NCBI RefSeq assembly: GCF_019793465.1 | Contig: NZ_JAILYJ010000009.1 | Span: 124,001 to 188,000, forward strand | From: Rhizobium croatiense | GTDB lineage: Bacteria; Pseudomonadota; Alphaproteobacteria; Rhizobiales; Rhizobiaceae | Reading direction: 5' to 3' | Length of the DNA stretch: 64,000 nucleotides | In this document: in pieces, positions 54,198 through 62,091 of the stretch | Position numbering within the stretch: the stretch's first letter is position 1 | Layout of the letters: each line of letters starts with the position of its first letter | Notes under the pieces: generated by a model | What the model saw: the letters and a program-made list of their open reading frames with translations, nothing else | What the model was told of the DNA's origin: nothing | Database searches by the model: none | Position numbers and translations under genes: made by a program

Positions 54198-55117
54198 GTG
54201 TAATGCACCCGGCGATCGAGAATGCGGTACTGCAGGAACATCAGCACCACGAGGATCAGCAGGAAGACCACGGTCATCGCCGAGGCATAACCGACGCGCA
54301 GATAGACGAAGCCTTCCTGGTAGATGGTAAAGAGCAGCACTTCCGACGCCTTGTTCGGGCCGCCCTCGGTCAGCGTCTTGACCGTCTCGAAAACCTTGAC
54401 CGCATTGGTGATGCTGATGGTGATGACGAAGAGCGTCGTTGGCCCGAGCATCGGCCAGGTCACCAGCAGGAAACGGTCGAGCGAGGATTTGGCGCCGTCC
54501 ACTTGCGCTGCGGCGTAAAGCTCGCGCGGGATCGCGGTCAGGCCGGCCAGGAACAGCACCATGTTGAATCCGGCCGATTGCCAGACGCCGATAATCGACA
54601 GACTGTAAAGCACGGTGCCGGAACTGCCGAGCCAGTTCGGGCCGGGCAATCCCACCAGCGCCAACAACGCATTGAGCGGGCCGATCGTCGGGTGGAACAT
54701 ATATTGCCAGACGGTCGCCATGGCAACGATCAGCGAGGCGACCGGCAGGAAATAGGCGGTGCGGAAGAAGCTGCGGGCCGCGGTCTCGCTCTCGATCAGC
54801 ATGGCGATGCCGAGGCCGAGCAGGATCGAGACCGGCGCCACGATTGCCGTATAGACCGTCGTATTCCATAGCGACTTGCGGAATGTGCGGTCGGTGATCA
54901 GGTGAGCGTAATTCTCGAAGCCGACGAAGCGGAACTTGCCGTAGCCGAGTTCGAAGTCGGTAAAGCCGAGCACGACGACAGCCGCGACCGGCAACAGCAC
55001 GAAGAGAAAAAGCAGGATCATCGCCGGCAGCACCAGCATCCAGGCGATGCGGGCCTCGCTGCGGCGATGAGCAAGGGCGGAATGATCAGGGATGGCCATG
55101 GAGGCGAAGCTAGCCAT
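54194..55117 (-). CDS. ABC transporter permease (MalF/UgpA type)
   Basis: A 307-residue inner-membrane protein with six helices. The EAA loop is YAAAQVDGAKSSLDRFLLVT, and the N-terminal helix follows the basic RRSEARIAW segment. The start MASFASMAIPDH at 55117 overlaps the end of the ATPase gene by 8 bp. A much longer upstream frame exists, but it covers the repetitive tail of the ATPase gene in another frame and is not membrane-like. Confidence 0.93.
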   Translation of the reverse strand: MASFASMAIPDHSALAHRRSEARIAWMLVLPAMILLFLFVLLPVAAVVVLGFTDFELGYGKFRFVGFENYAHLITDRTFRKSLWNTTVYTAIVAPVSILLGLGIAMLIESETAARSFFRTAYFLPVASLIVAMATVWQYMFHPTIGPLNALLALVGLPGPNWLGSSGTVLYSLSIIGVWQSAGFNMVLFLAGLTAIPRELYAAAQVDGAKSSLDRFLLVTWPMLGPTTLFVITISITNAVKVFETVKTLTEGGPNKASEVLLFTIYQEGFVYLRVGYASAMTVVFLLILVVLMFLQYRILDRRVHYT

Positions 55118-56339
55118 GCGCCCTCTCCCGCTGGGCATCGGCATTACCAGCAAGCCTGGCATCAGCAGCGCTGAGCCCGGCATCAGCGGAGCTGAGCCCG
55201 GCATCACTACCGGCGACGAAGCCCGCCAGCCGGCTGCCGTCCTCGGCAAAGATGAGCGTCCGGCCGGGCGACAATCGAAGCCCCACGGCATCGCCGGCCG
55301 CAAGCCCGGAGGCTTCGGACGGCTGTACCTTGGCGATGACGGTCTCACCGATCGCGTCGAGCCGGCAATGGAGGATAACCTCGGACCCCAGAAATTCGAC
55401 GCGTTCGATCCGGGCGGCAAGGCCGTCATGTCGGCTCTTGGAAAGAAAGACGAATTCCGGACGAATGGCGAGTGTCACCGGCGTCTTTGCCGCGGGCGCA
55501 TTCCCGAGCGTTAGCCGCAGGCCGCCGCAGAGGATGACGCCGCCTTCGGCAAAGGCCGGAAGCAGGTTGATGCGCGGCTGGCCGATGAAGCGGGCGACCT
55601 CGATATGGGCGGGATCGTCGTAGATGAGCTGAGGACTTGCGATTTGCAGCAATCGGCCGCCCATCATCACGGCGACACGGTCCGCCATCGACAGCGCTTC
55701 TGCCTGGTCATGGGTGACATAGAGCGTCGGCACGCCGGCGCGGCGATGCAGGTCGACGATTTCGCCTCGGGCGTGAACGCGCAGGTTGGCGTCGAGGTTG
55801 GACAGCGGCTCATCCATCAGGAAGATGCTCGGCTGGCGCACCATGGCGCGGGCGAGCGCCACGCGCTGGCGCTGGCCGCCCGACATCTGGCCGGGTTTGC
55901 GGTCGAGCAGATGGTCGATCTTCAGCGAGGTCGCCATATCGCGGACGTCGCGGGCAATCGCCGCACGGGTGGCGCGCTGGCCCGGTATCAGCGATTCAAT
56001 GAAGGGCAGCCGCTGCATCCTTGAGAGCCGGCGCATCGCCAGCGGCACGGCGATATTCTGAGACGCCGTCAAATGCGGATAAAGCGCGTAGGATTGAAAG
56101 ACCATGGCGATGTTGCGCTCGGCGGCCGCCACACCGGACATATCTTTCCCGCCGATCAGGATTTCGCCGCTGTCGGCATGGTCGAGGCCGGCAAGGACGC
56201 GCAAGAGCGTGCTCTTGCCGCAGCCCGAGGGGCCGACAAGGGCGATGAATTCAGCGGCCCCGACATCGAGGCTGACGCCGTTGAGAATCTGGTTGCCGCC
56301 GAAGGCCTTGGTGATGCCGCGCAGCGAGAGCGCGCTCAT
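55110..56339 (-). CDS. ABC transporter ATP-binding protein (MalK/UgpC type) with heptad-repeat tail
   Basis: A 409-residue ATPase. Walker A GPSGCGKST (36-44), the Q-loop FQSYALYPH, signature MSGGQRQRVALARA, Walker B SIFLMDEPLSNLD and H-loop YVTHDQAEAL are all intact. The helical region between the Q-loop and the signature is longer than usual (MRRLSRMQRLPFIESLIPGQ and onward). A regulatory TOBE-type domain follows. The last about 35 residues are tandem heptads (DAGLSSA, DAGLSAA, DARLAGN). Its stop overlaps the permease gene start. Confidence 0.94.
   Translation of the reverse strand: MSALSLRGITKAFGGNQILNGVSLDVGAAEFIALVGPSGCGKSTLLRVLAGLDHADSGEILIGGKDMSGVAAAERNIAMVFQSYALYPHLTASQNIAVPLAMRRLSRMQRLPFIESLIPGQRATRAAIARDVRDMATSLKIDHLLDRKPGQMSGGQRQRVALARAMVRQPSIFLMDEPLSNLDANLRVHARGEIVDLHRRAGVPTLYVTHDQAEALSMADRVAVMMGGRLLQIASPQLIYDDPAHIEVARFIGQPRINLLPAFAEGGVILCGGLRLTLGNAPAAKTPVTLAIRPEFVFLSKSRHDGLAARIERVEFLGSEVILHCRLDAIGETVIAKVQPSEASGLAAGDAVGLRLSPGRTLIFAEDGSRLAGFVAGSDAGLSSADAGLSAADARLAGNADAQRERAHG
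55155..55217. repeat. 21-bp tandem repeat in 3' end of ATPase gene
   Basis: Three 21-bp units, 55155-55175, 55176-55196 and 55197-55217. The first two share CCxGGCATCAGCxGxGCTGAG; the third has diverged in its second half. The unit length keeps the frame, giving seven-residue repeats at the end of the ATPase. Confidence 0.75.
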
Positions 56340-57166
56340 TCGACAGGTTCCCGCTGTTTGACCGCCTGGGGATAGACCTCGAGCACGACATCGTCGAGCA
56401 CATGCGCGGTCATGCCGGGAACGGCGACGATCTGGCTTTCGACCGATGTATCGAACTCATGCACGACGGCCCCGATCAGGCGCTCGCCCGGCATCTCGCG
56501 CTCCATCTTGTCGATGATGAAGGCAGCCGACGGACCCCAGGTCAGCTGGGTATTGTCGAATCGACCCTGCCAGGCCCAGTGGAGGTGGCCGCTGGCAAAC
56601 AGCGCCACGTCATGGGCTGCGATCAGATTATAAAGCCGCCGGCGCTGAGCCGGGCGAACGCTCCAGTAGCCGGTATCGCCTTCATCGGGTGCATCGACGA
56701 ACAGCGGCTTATGCGCGAAGAGAGCCACGCGCCGCCCTGCCCTGTCTTCGAGCGCCTTGGCGAGCCACTCGAACTGGGCCTCTTCCTCGTCATCCTCATG
56801 ACCGAGAAGCAGCGAATTCAAGCCGATGAAGCGCCAGCCGGCCGCATCCTCGAGCCAGCGATCGTCACCGGCAAGGCTGCGCCAGCGGGCCAGCCGCTCG
56901 GCATTGACAGGCTGGTCGGTTTCCCTGAAGTGACCGACATCGTGATTGCCGGGGACGATCAGCATCGGGATCGACACTTGCCGCATCAGATCCATCGAAA
57001 AAGTGATGTCCTCGTCCTTGTCGGCGCCGTCGACGGTGAGATCACCGGTATGGACGATCAGATCGGCGCCGGTCGCTTCGATCCAGCTCAGAAGCGGCGC
57101 CCAATTGCCGTTGAAATGCGGCTTGTTCGGGCTGAAATGGGTGTCGGTGATCTGAATGATTTTCAT
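56336..57166 (-). CDS. GpdQ/CpdA-like metallophosphoesterase
   Basis: A 276-residue binuclear calcineurin-type phosphodiesterase. Metal motifs: ITDTHFS (D-x-H), HTGDLT (GD), PGNHD (GNHD), FAHKPLF and GHLHWAWQG (GHLH). This is the group of Enterobacter GpdQ (glycerophosphodiesterase) and CpdA (cAMP phosphodiesterase); sequence alone does not decide between them. It is first in the operon and overlaps the ATPase gene by 4 bp, so a role in breaking down an imported phosphodiester is likely. No signal peptide, hence cytoplasmic. Confidence 0.9.
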   Translation of the reverse strand: MKIIQITDTHFSPNKPHFNGNWAPLLSWIEATGADLIVHTGDLTVDGADKDEDITFSMDLMRQVSIPMLIVPGNHDVGHFRETDQPVNAERLARWRSLAGDDRWLEDAAGWRFIGLNSLLLGHEDDEEEAQFEWLAKALEDRAGRRVALFAHKPLFVDAPDEGDTGYWSVRPAQRRRLYNLIAAHDVALFASGHLHWAWQGRFDNTQLTWGPSAAFIIDKMEREMPGERLIGAVVHEFDTSVESQIVAVPGMTAHVLDDVVLEVYPQAVKQREPVE

Positions 57167-57259
57167 GAGGGCGCGTCTCCGAGACCTGGGAAGCGCGTCA
57201 CGGACGCTCCCTTCTCGGACCCTCTCTAGAAGGCTCGCATGTCAATCAGACATCCGCGG

Positions 57260-57277
57260 TTTTCAGCTGTTTTTCAG
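57260..57277 (-). promoter_or_regulatory. Pho-box-like direct repeat upstream of the phosphodiesterase operon
   Basis: On the minus strand CTGAAAA-N4-CTGAAAA (57277-57260) has the 7-4-7 geometry of a PhoB box, though each half matches CTGTCAT at only 4 of 7 positions. It lies about 95 bp before the start codon at 57166. Confidence 0.35.
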
Positions 57278-57352
57278 TTTTGACATCAATCCGTCATGCA
57301 GGCGCAGACCGCCCCCGAAAATGGGGGCGGCCAGCGGCAGGGTCTGCGGAGA

Positions 57353-57763
<411 letters not shown>

Positions 57764-57775
57764 TCATGCCAGATC

Positions 57776-57800
57776 AACGGCGAGCAACATCGGGAGTTCC
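57776..57800 (-). promoter_or_regulatory. EcfG/RpoE2-type promoter (leftward)
   Basis: On the minus strand GGAAC (57800-57796), 16 bp, CGTT (57779-57776): a full match to the rhizobial EcfG consensus. It lies about 28 bp before the ATG at 57748, giving a short leader with the AGGAGG site. Confidence 0.8.
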
Positions 57801-57905
57801 AGCGACGATACCATTTCATCGGGGTGCATGCCGTGCCGAGATTGCAGCGGCTTACCCTCGGCCGAAATTTATGGTTAATTTATTAATAATTCAGCTTCTA
57901 TAGTT

Positions 57906-57931
57906 GGAACCATGCGGCCTTTCCGAGTGTT
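57906..57931 (+). promoter_or_regulatory. EcfG/RpoE2-type promoter (rightward)
   Basis: GGAAC (57906-57910), 17 bp, TGTT (57928-57931), i.e. GGAAC-N19-TT. It lies 26 bp before the ATG at 57958 and faces away from the leftward EcfG promoter at 57776-57800. Confidence 0.68.
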
Positions 57932-57957
57932 GATGCTGCGCCGTGGAGGACACCCCG

Positions 57958-58146
57958 ATGATCCTGAAAATCCTTGCTCCGAAGACCGACGCCGAGTGCC
58001 ATGATACCGGCACCTATCCCGACGGGATCTTCGCCGAAAACCGTATCGACCTTTCCTCGCGCTCCGACGGCCGCCGCCGCTCGCCGCATGAGCGCGATTA
58101 TGGGGCCGACAGGAAACCGGAAAACCTGCCGCTCGGCCTTGCCTGA
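57958..58146 (+). CDS. Small hypothetical protein, 62 residues
   Basis: A charged soluble protein, MILKILAPKTDAECHDTGTY then PDGIFAENRIDL and an Arg/Ser/Asp-rich second half (SSRSDGRRRSPHERDYGADR). No family recognised. A GGAGG site lies about 8 bases before the ATG, and the EcfG-type promoter upstream supports a real stress-induced gene. It is divergent from the hypothetical gene at 57748. Confidence 0.65.
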   Translation: MILKILAPKTDAECHDTGTYPDGIFAENRIDLSSRSDGRRRSPHERDYGADRKPENLPLGLA

Positions 58147-58267
58147 GATTCCGCCGCGATAAGTGGCGCGCGCTGCTGTTTGCCGCGTAACTGGCATGCG
58201 TCACCGGCACCCTGCGCGCCCGTTTTTTCAAAAGCGGCCCGCGACAGAAGTAACTTGCATGATGATA

Positions 58268-58284
58268 GTCACTGCTGTAGTGAC
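58268..58284. promoter_or_regulatory. HxlR operator candidate
   Basis: GTCACT (58268-58273) and AGTGAC (58279-58284) form a perfect inverted repeat with a 5-bp spacer, ending 6 bp before the ATG of the HxlR gene. Binding there would block transcription or translation start, as in many autoregulated HxlR genes. Confidence 0.6.
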
Positions 58285-58290
58285 ATCCCC

Positions 58291-58797
58291 ATGCAACGGA
58301 CTAGCTTCAGCCAATTCAAATGCCCGGCAGCACGTGCGCTCGACAGCGTCGGCGACTGGTGGAGCATGCTGATCCTGCGCGATGCCTTTCAGGGGCTTTC
58401 GCGCTTCGACGAATTCCAGAAGAGCCTCGGCGTGGCGCCGAACATCCTGACGCGACGGCTCAAACATCTGACGGAAAAGGGGCTGTTCGAACGGCGGCTC
58501 TACCGTCAGCGCCCTGCCCGCTACGAATATCTGCTGACGGACAAGGGCCGTGATTTCTTTCCTGTTCTGATGACGCTGTTTTCCTGGGGAAGCCGGCATA
58601 TCCCGGAAGAGGACCTCGCCTTTCTCTTGGGCGATGCCGCTTCAGGCAAAGAGCGCCAGACGATGCTGGTCGACGCGCGGACCGGCGAACAAGTGACACC
58701 CGAAAACACCAGCCTGCTTGCAGGTCCCGCCGCCGATGACGAGGTGCACGAGCGGATCGCCCGCATGCGCGCCTGGTACCTCGGCATCGACGCATAG
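58291..58797 (+). CDS. HxlR-family transcriptional regulator
   Basis: A 168-residue winged-helix regulator. The family pattern CPAARALDSVGDWWSMLILRD, FDEFQKSLGVAPNILTRRLK and KGLFERRLYRQRPARYEYLLT is clear; a Cys sits at the usual N-terminal position (Cys10). The frame extends upstream to 58180, but the ATG at 58291 starts the typical domain. It is followed 13 bp later by an orphan ketoacyl synthase gene in the same direction, which it may control. Confidence 0.92.
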   Translation: MQRTSFSQFKCPAARALDSVGDWWSMLILRDAFQGLSRFDEFQKSLGVAPNILTRRLKHLTEKGLFERRLYRQRPARYEYLLTDKGRDFFPVLMTLFSWGSRHIPEEDLAFLLGDAASGKERQTMLVDARTGEQVTPENTSLLAGPAADDEVHERIARMRAWYLGIDA

Positions 58798-58810
58798 AAA
58801 GGACAAAAGA

Positions 58811-60076
58811 ATGGATCGTATCGTTGTCACCGGCATGGGACTTGTCTCGCCGCTCGGCACGGGCGTCGAGCCTTCCTGGAAGCGCCTTCTCGACGGCGGT
58901 TCGGGGCTGCGGGTGCTGGCGGAGGATATCGTCGGCGAACTCTCGGCCAAGGTCGGCGGCATCGTTCCCGGCATCGCGGAAGATGCTGAGGCCGGTTTTG
59001 ATCCCGACCGTTACATTACGCCGAAGGACCAGAAGAAGATGGACCGCTTCATCCACTTCGCCATGGCGGCGACGGAGGAAGCGGTGAGGCAAGCCGGCTG
59101 GATGCCCACTGACGAAGGTGAGCGCGAGCGCACGGCAACGATCATCGCGTCGGGCATCGGCGGCTTCCCGGCGATCGCCGCAGCGGTGCGGATCGGCGAA
59201 ATGCGCGGCGTTCGGCGGCTGTCGCCTTTCACCGTGCCCTCCTTCCTCGTCAACCTCGCCGCCGGCCAGGTCAGCATCCGCTACGGCTTCAAGGGGCCGC
59301 TCGGCGCTCCGGTAACGGCCTGTGCGGCCAGCGTCCAGGCAATTGGCGATGCGGCGCGGCTGATCCATTCCGGTGAAGCGGATGTGGCGATTTGCGGCGG
59401 TGCCGAGGCCTGCATCGACAAGGTGAGCCTCGGCGGCTTTGCCGCTGCGCGTGCCCTTTCCACCGGCTTCAACGAGACGCCGGAGCTGGCGTCCCGGCCC
59501 TTCGACACGGCGCGCGACGGTTTCGTCATGGGCGAAGGCGCCGGCATCCTGGTCATCGAAACACTGGAGCATGCGCTTGCCCGCGGGGCGACGCCGCTCG
59601 CCGAACTCGTCGGCTACGGCACGGCGGCGGATGCCTACCACATGACCGCAGGCCCCGAAGACGGCGACGGCGCGCGCCGGGCAATGGAGGCCGCGCTCAG
59701 GCAGGCGAAGATCCCCGCTTCCGAGGTCAAACACCTGAATGCGCACGCAACTTCGACACCCGTCGGTGACAAAGGCGAGATCGCAGCGATCGGCACCGTC
59801 TTCGGCCGCGATGGCGCCATCGCCATCAGCGCGACGAAATCGGCGACCGGCCATCTGCTCGGGGCCGCCGGCGGGCTGGAGGCGATCTTCACCATCCTGG
59901 CGCTGCGCGACCAGATCGCGCCGCCGACCCGCAACCTCGATGAGGCCGATCCTGATGCCGACGGCATCGATATCGTCGGCAAGACTGCGCGGACGCTGGC
60001 GATGGACTATGCCATCACCAACGGTTTCGGTTTTGGCGGGGTGAATGCCAGCGCCCTCTTCCGGCGCTGGTCGTAA
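58811..60076 (+). CDS. Beta-ketoacyl-ACP synthase II, orphan
   Basis: A 421-residue KAS II (FabF-type) thiolase-fold enzyme that extends acyl-ACP with malonyl-ACP. The Cys-His-His triad is in VTACAAS (Cys171), NAHATSTP (His312; usually NAHGTS) and KSATGHLLGAAG (His348). The N-terminal RIVVTGMGLVSPLG and the C-terminal NGFGFGGVNAS are standard. It is not next to acpP, fabD or fabG, so it is probably a second copy beside a housekeeping fabF, possibly for an alternative chain length. It is coupled to an HxlR regulator. Confidence 0.92.
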   Translation: MDRIVVTGMGLVSPLGTGVEPSWKRLLDGGSGLRVLAEDIVGELSAKVGGIVPGIAEDAEAGFDPDRYITPKDQKKMDRFIHFAMAATEEAVRQAGWMPTDEGERERTATIIASGIGGFPAIAAAVRIGEMRGVRRLSPFTVPSFLVNLAAGQVSIRYGFKGPLGAPVTACAASVQAIGDAARLIHSGEADVAICGGAEACIDKVSLGGFAAARALSTGFNETPELASRPFDTARDGFVMGEGAGILVIETLEHALARGATPLAELVGYGTAADAYHMTAGPEDGDGARRAMEAALRQAKIPASEVKHLNAHATSTPVGDKGEIAAIGTVFGRDGAIAISATKSATGHLLGAAGGLEAIFTILALRDQIAPPTRNLDEADPDADGIDIVGKTARTLAMDYAITNGFGFGGVNASALFRRWS

Positions 60077-60115
60077 AGTCCGCTTTCCTTGCGCTGGAAA
60101 TGGCCTACACTTCCA

Positions 60116-60143
60116 CTCTATCGGGGATCATTCCCCGATAGAG
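60116..60143. repeat. Perfect 12-bp inverted repeat before the DUF4864 gene
   Basis: CTCTATCGGGGA (60116-60127) and TCCCCGATAGAG (60132-60143) pair perfectly with a 4-base loop. It lies 39 bp after the ketoacyl synthase stop and 15 bp before the DUF4864 ATG. No T-run follows, so it may be an operator, an RNA-processing stem or a weak terminator. Confidence 0.6.
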
Positions 60144-60157
60144 CTGGAGATCAACCC

Positions 60158-60586
60158 ATGCGCGCCCTCTTCGCAGTTGTCATTCTGTGTGCCGCGTCCC
60201 TCCTCTCCGCCGTCTCGGCCCGCGCCGAAGATCCGATCGACACGACGCGGACGATGATCGAGGAACAGATCAAAGCCTTCCTCAAGGACGATGCCGAGAC
60301 CGCCTATTCCTTCGCCGCTCCCGGTATCAAGGCGATGTATCCCGACAAGAACCTGTTCTTCTCCATGGTCAAGAAGAGCTACGAGCCGGTCTATCACCCC
60401 GGCAACTACGCCTTCGGCCGCAGCCGCTCGATCGACAACGGCGCGCTGATCTACCACGAGGTGCTGATATCAGGCCGCGACGGCAAGGACTGGACGGCGA
60501 TCTACCAGATGACCCGACAGCCGGACGGCAGCTACCGGATCAACGGCGTGCAGATCATGCCGGATGCCGACAGCAAAGGCATCTAG
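60158..60586 (+). CDS. DUF4864-family exported protein
   Basis: A 142-residue protein with a signal peptide (ALFAVVILCAASLLSAVSARA, cleavage at about residue 23). The mature part EDPIDTTRTMIEEQIKAFLK ... AYSFAAPGIKAMYPDKNLFF ... WTAIYQMTRQPDGSYRINGV is typical of DUF4864, an NTF2-like fold of unknown function. The start MRALFAV has GGAGA upstream. The last 17 codons have a decayed copy 275 bp downstream. Confidence 0.88.
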   Translation: MRALFAVVILCAASLLSAVSARAEDPIDTTRTMIEEQIKAFLKDDAETAYSFAAPGIKAMYPDKNLFFSMVKKSYEPVYHPGNYAFGRSRSIDNGALIYHEVLISGRDGKDWTAIYQMTRQPDGSYRINGVQIMPDADSKGI

Positions 60587-61018
60587 ACGATTGAGTATAT
60601 TTTTTCAGATTAAGTTGTGCTCTGCATCCCAAGGAGATGGTGAGCATTCTTTCTAGTGGACTGCTGGTCGAGCTGGACCTTGCCGCGTTTGAGGCATCGA
60701 TGGTGGCCCTGATCCGTCCATACCGCAATGGAGCGATCTTCAGGCTGGCCGCGCCAAACCCCGATGCCGGAAGTTGCACCCCCACCCGCTGATTTACTGA
60801 GCGCACCAAAGGTGCAGGCCGATGCGGCCTTCAGCGATCGCCTTGCGGATCCTGCTTCAGTTCCGGGTGAGCGGCTTGCCGATCATGCCGGATGCCAACA
60901 GCAACGGCATCTGACGCCCTGTTCTTGGCTGGATCACACTACCCAGCACTTGGATTCGTTGCACTAACTATTTTGAAATCGTGCTGGAGTAAAAAACCGC
61001 CAGCGGGGGATTGGCAGG
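60587..61018. other. Region with decayed second copy of DUF4864 3' end
   Basis: A 432-bp stretch without a convincing gene. At 60861-60914 it encodes FRVSGLPIMPDANSNGI-stop, which matches the end of the neighbouring gene (YRINGVQIMPDADSKGI) at 44 of 54 bases. The sequence between (60600-60860) has no recognised content: a short frame at 60636 lacks proper ribosome spacing, and no transposase was identified. The right end holds the promoter for the acyltransferase gene. Confidence 0.5.
60861..60914 (+). pseudogene. DUF4864 C-terminal fragment
   Basis: Seventeen codons plus a stop that align without gaps to the last 17 codons of the DUF4864 gene at 60533-60586, with 44 of 54 bases identical. 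No homologous upstream part was found. It looks like the remnant of a tandem duplicate. Confidence 0.6.
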
Positions 61019-62089
61019 TTGAATACTGGCAAGCGATTTTTCACGGCTCTTGAAGCGTTGCGAGGAATCGCGGCCATCATGGTCATGTTCCTACATACTG
61101 GCGGCACGCTCGGCCCGATACCGGTCAATATCAGCTATCTCGCCGTGGACCTTTTCTTTCTTTTGAGCGGCGTCGTTCTTGCAAATTCATACGAAAGGCA
61201 GCTGGCAACGGGACAGATTTCGCCCGCGAGATTTCTGCTGCAGCGCATTATTCGGCTTTATCCTGTCTATCTGCTTTCTCTTCCTGTTGGCCTTGTCAGC
61301 TATGCAATTCAATTCGGCTTCGATTACCCCACCCTGGCCGGCCATCTGCTGAGGGCGTTTCTGTTTATTCCAAACGCGGGCACGGGCGGCGCCTTTCCGT
61401 TAAACGGGCCGAGTTGGTCGCTCTTCTTCGAACTCTGGGCTGGAGTGCTGTTTCCCGTTCTTCTGGTACGACTATCGTCCACCATCTTGCTCGCCATCGC
61501 CCTCGGAGCAGCGGGTATCACCTTGTACGGAGCCCTTGGAGCCAATTTCGACATTGGCCATCAGGCGGGCTACTTCGGATTTGGCTTCTCGAGAATTTTG
61601 TTCTCGTTCTCGCTCGGGATCTGCCTTCACAGGTTGTACGAGGTTCGGCCGCCGAATGCGGTCAATAGAGGCAATACCATCGGCATTTTCCTCTGTGGCT
61701 GCCTGATTGTGATCACGAATATACCCGCCAGCACATTCTACGGCTTTCCCTATTTTGATCTTTTAATATGCCTGACGATTTTCCCGGCCATTGTCTGGGT
61801 CGCAATGCGCACGAGGCAGACCGGCCTTGTCGAGCTGGCATTCCGCTGGCTGGGGATCATTTCCTACCCGATTTATATCCTGCACGCGCCCATCTTCGAG
61901 TTGCTGCATCGACTGCGGCAAAAGGGCTTTGACCTCACGGCCTCCCCGGGCGCCGGTATGGTCGTCGTGATAGCGATTTTCATCATGGCCGGCATCGTCG
62001 CCATTCATTTCGACGAGCCAGTGCGCAAAAAGCTCAAATCAATGGTTGCGCCGAGACCAGCATCCGAGGTTCCCGCGGGAGCGAGCTAG
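61019..62089 (+). CDS. Acyltransferase family 3 membrane protein
   Basis: A 356-residue integral-membrane O-acyltransferase with about ten helices. The N-terminal FTALEALRGIAAIMVMFLHT contains the R...H signature of the OafA/NodX/ExoZ-type family, which acylates surface polysaccharides and related molecules. The C-terminal WLGIISYPIYILHAPIFEL is also typical. It begins with TTG at 61019 after a GGGGA stretch; a later start at the family motif is possible. Its base composition is a little more AT-rich than its neighbours. It converges on tgt with a 2-bp gap. Confidence 0.88.
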   Translation: MNTGKRFFTALEALRGIAAIMVMFLHTGGTLGPIPVNISYLAVDLFFLLSGVVLANSYERQLATGQISPARFLLQRIIRLYPVYLLSLPVGLVSYAIQFGFDYPTLAGHLLRAFLFIPNAGTGGAFPLNGPSWSLFFELWAGVLFPVLLVRLSSTILLAIALGAAGITLYGALGANFDIGHQAGYFGFGFSRILFSFSLGICLHRLYEVRPPNAVNRGNTIGIFLCGCLIVITNIPASTFYGFPYFDLLICLTIFPAIVWVAMRTRQTGLVELAFRWLGIISYPIYILHAPIFELLHRLRQKGFDLTASPGAGMVVVIAIFIMAGIVAIHFDEPVRKKLKSMVAPRPASEVPAGAS

Positions 62090-62091
62090 TC

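Noticed and set aside
54198..54869. Upstream extension of the second permease frame
   Set aside because: It overlaps the first permease gene in another frame and is not membrane-like; the ATG at 54197 overlaps the previous stop by 4 bp as expected.
55155..55217. Tandem units as a possible CRISPR or minisatellite element
   Set aside because: They are contiguous 21-bp coding repeats in frame without spacers.
60636..60791. 51-codon frame after the DUF4864 gene
   Set aside because: The AAGGAG lies directly against the ATG, no family resemblance is seen and it lies in decayed sequence.
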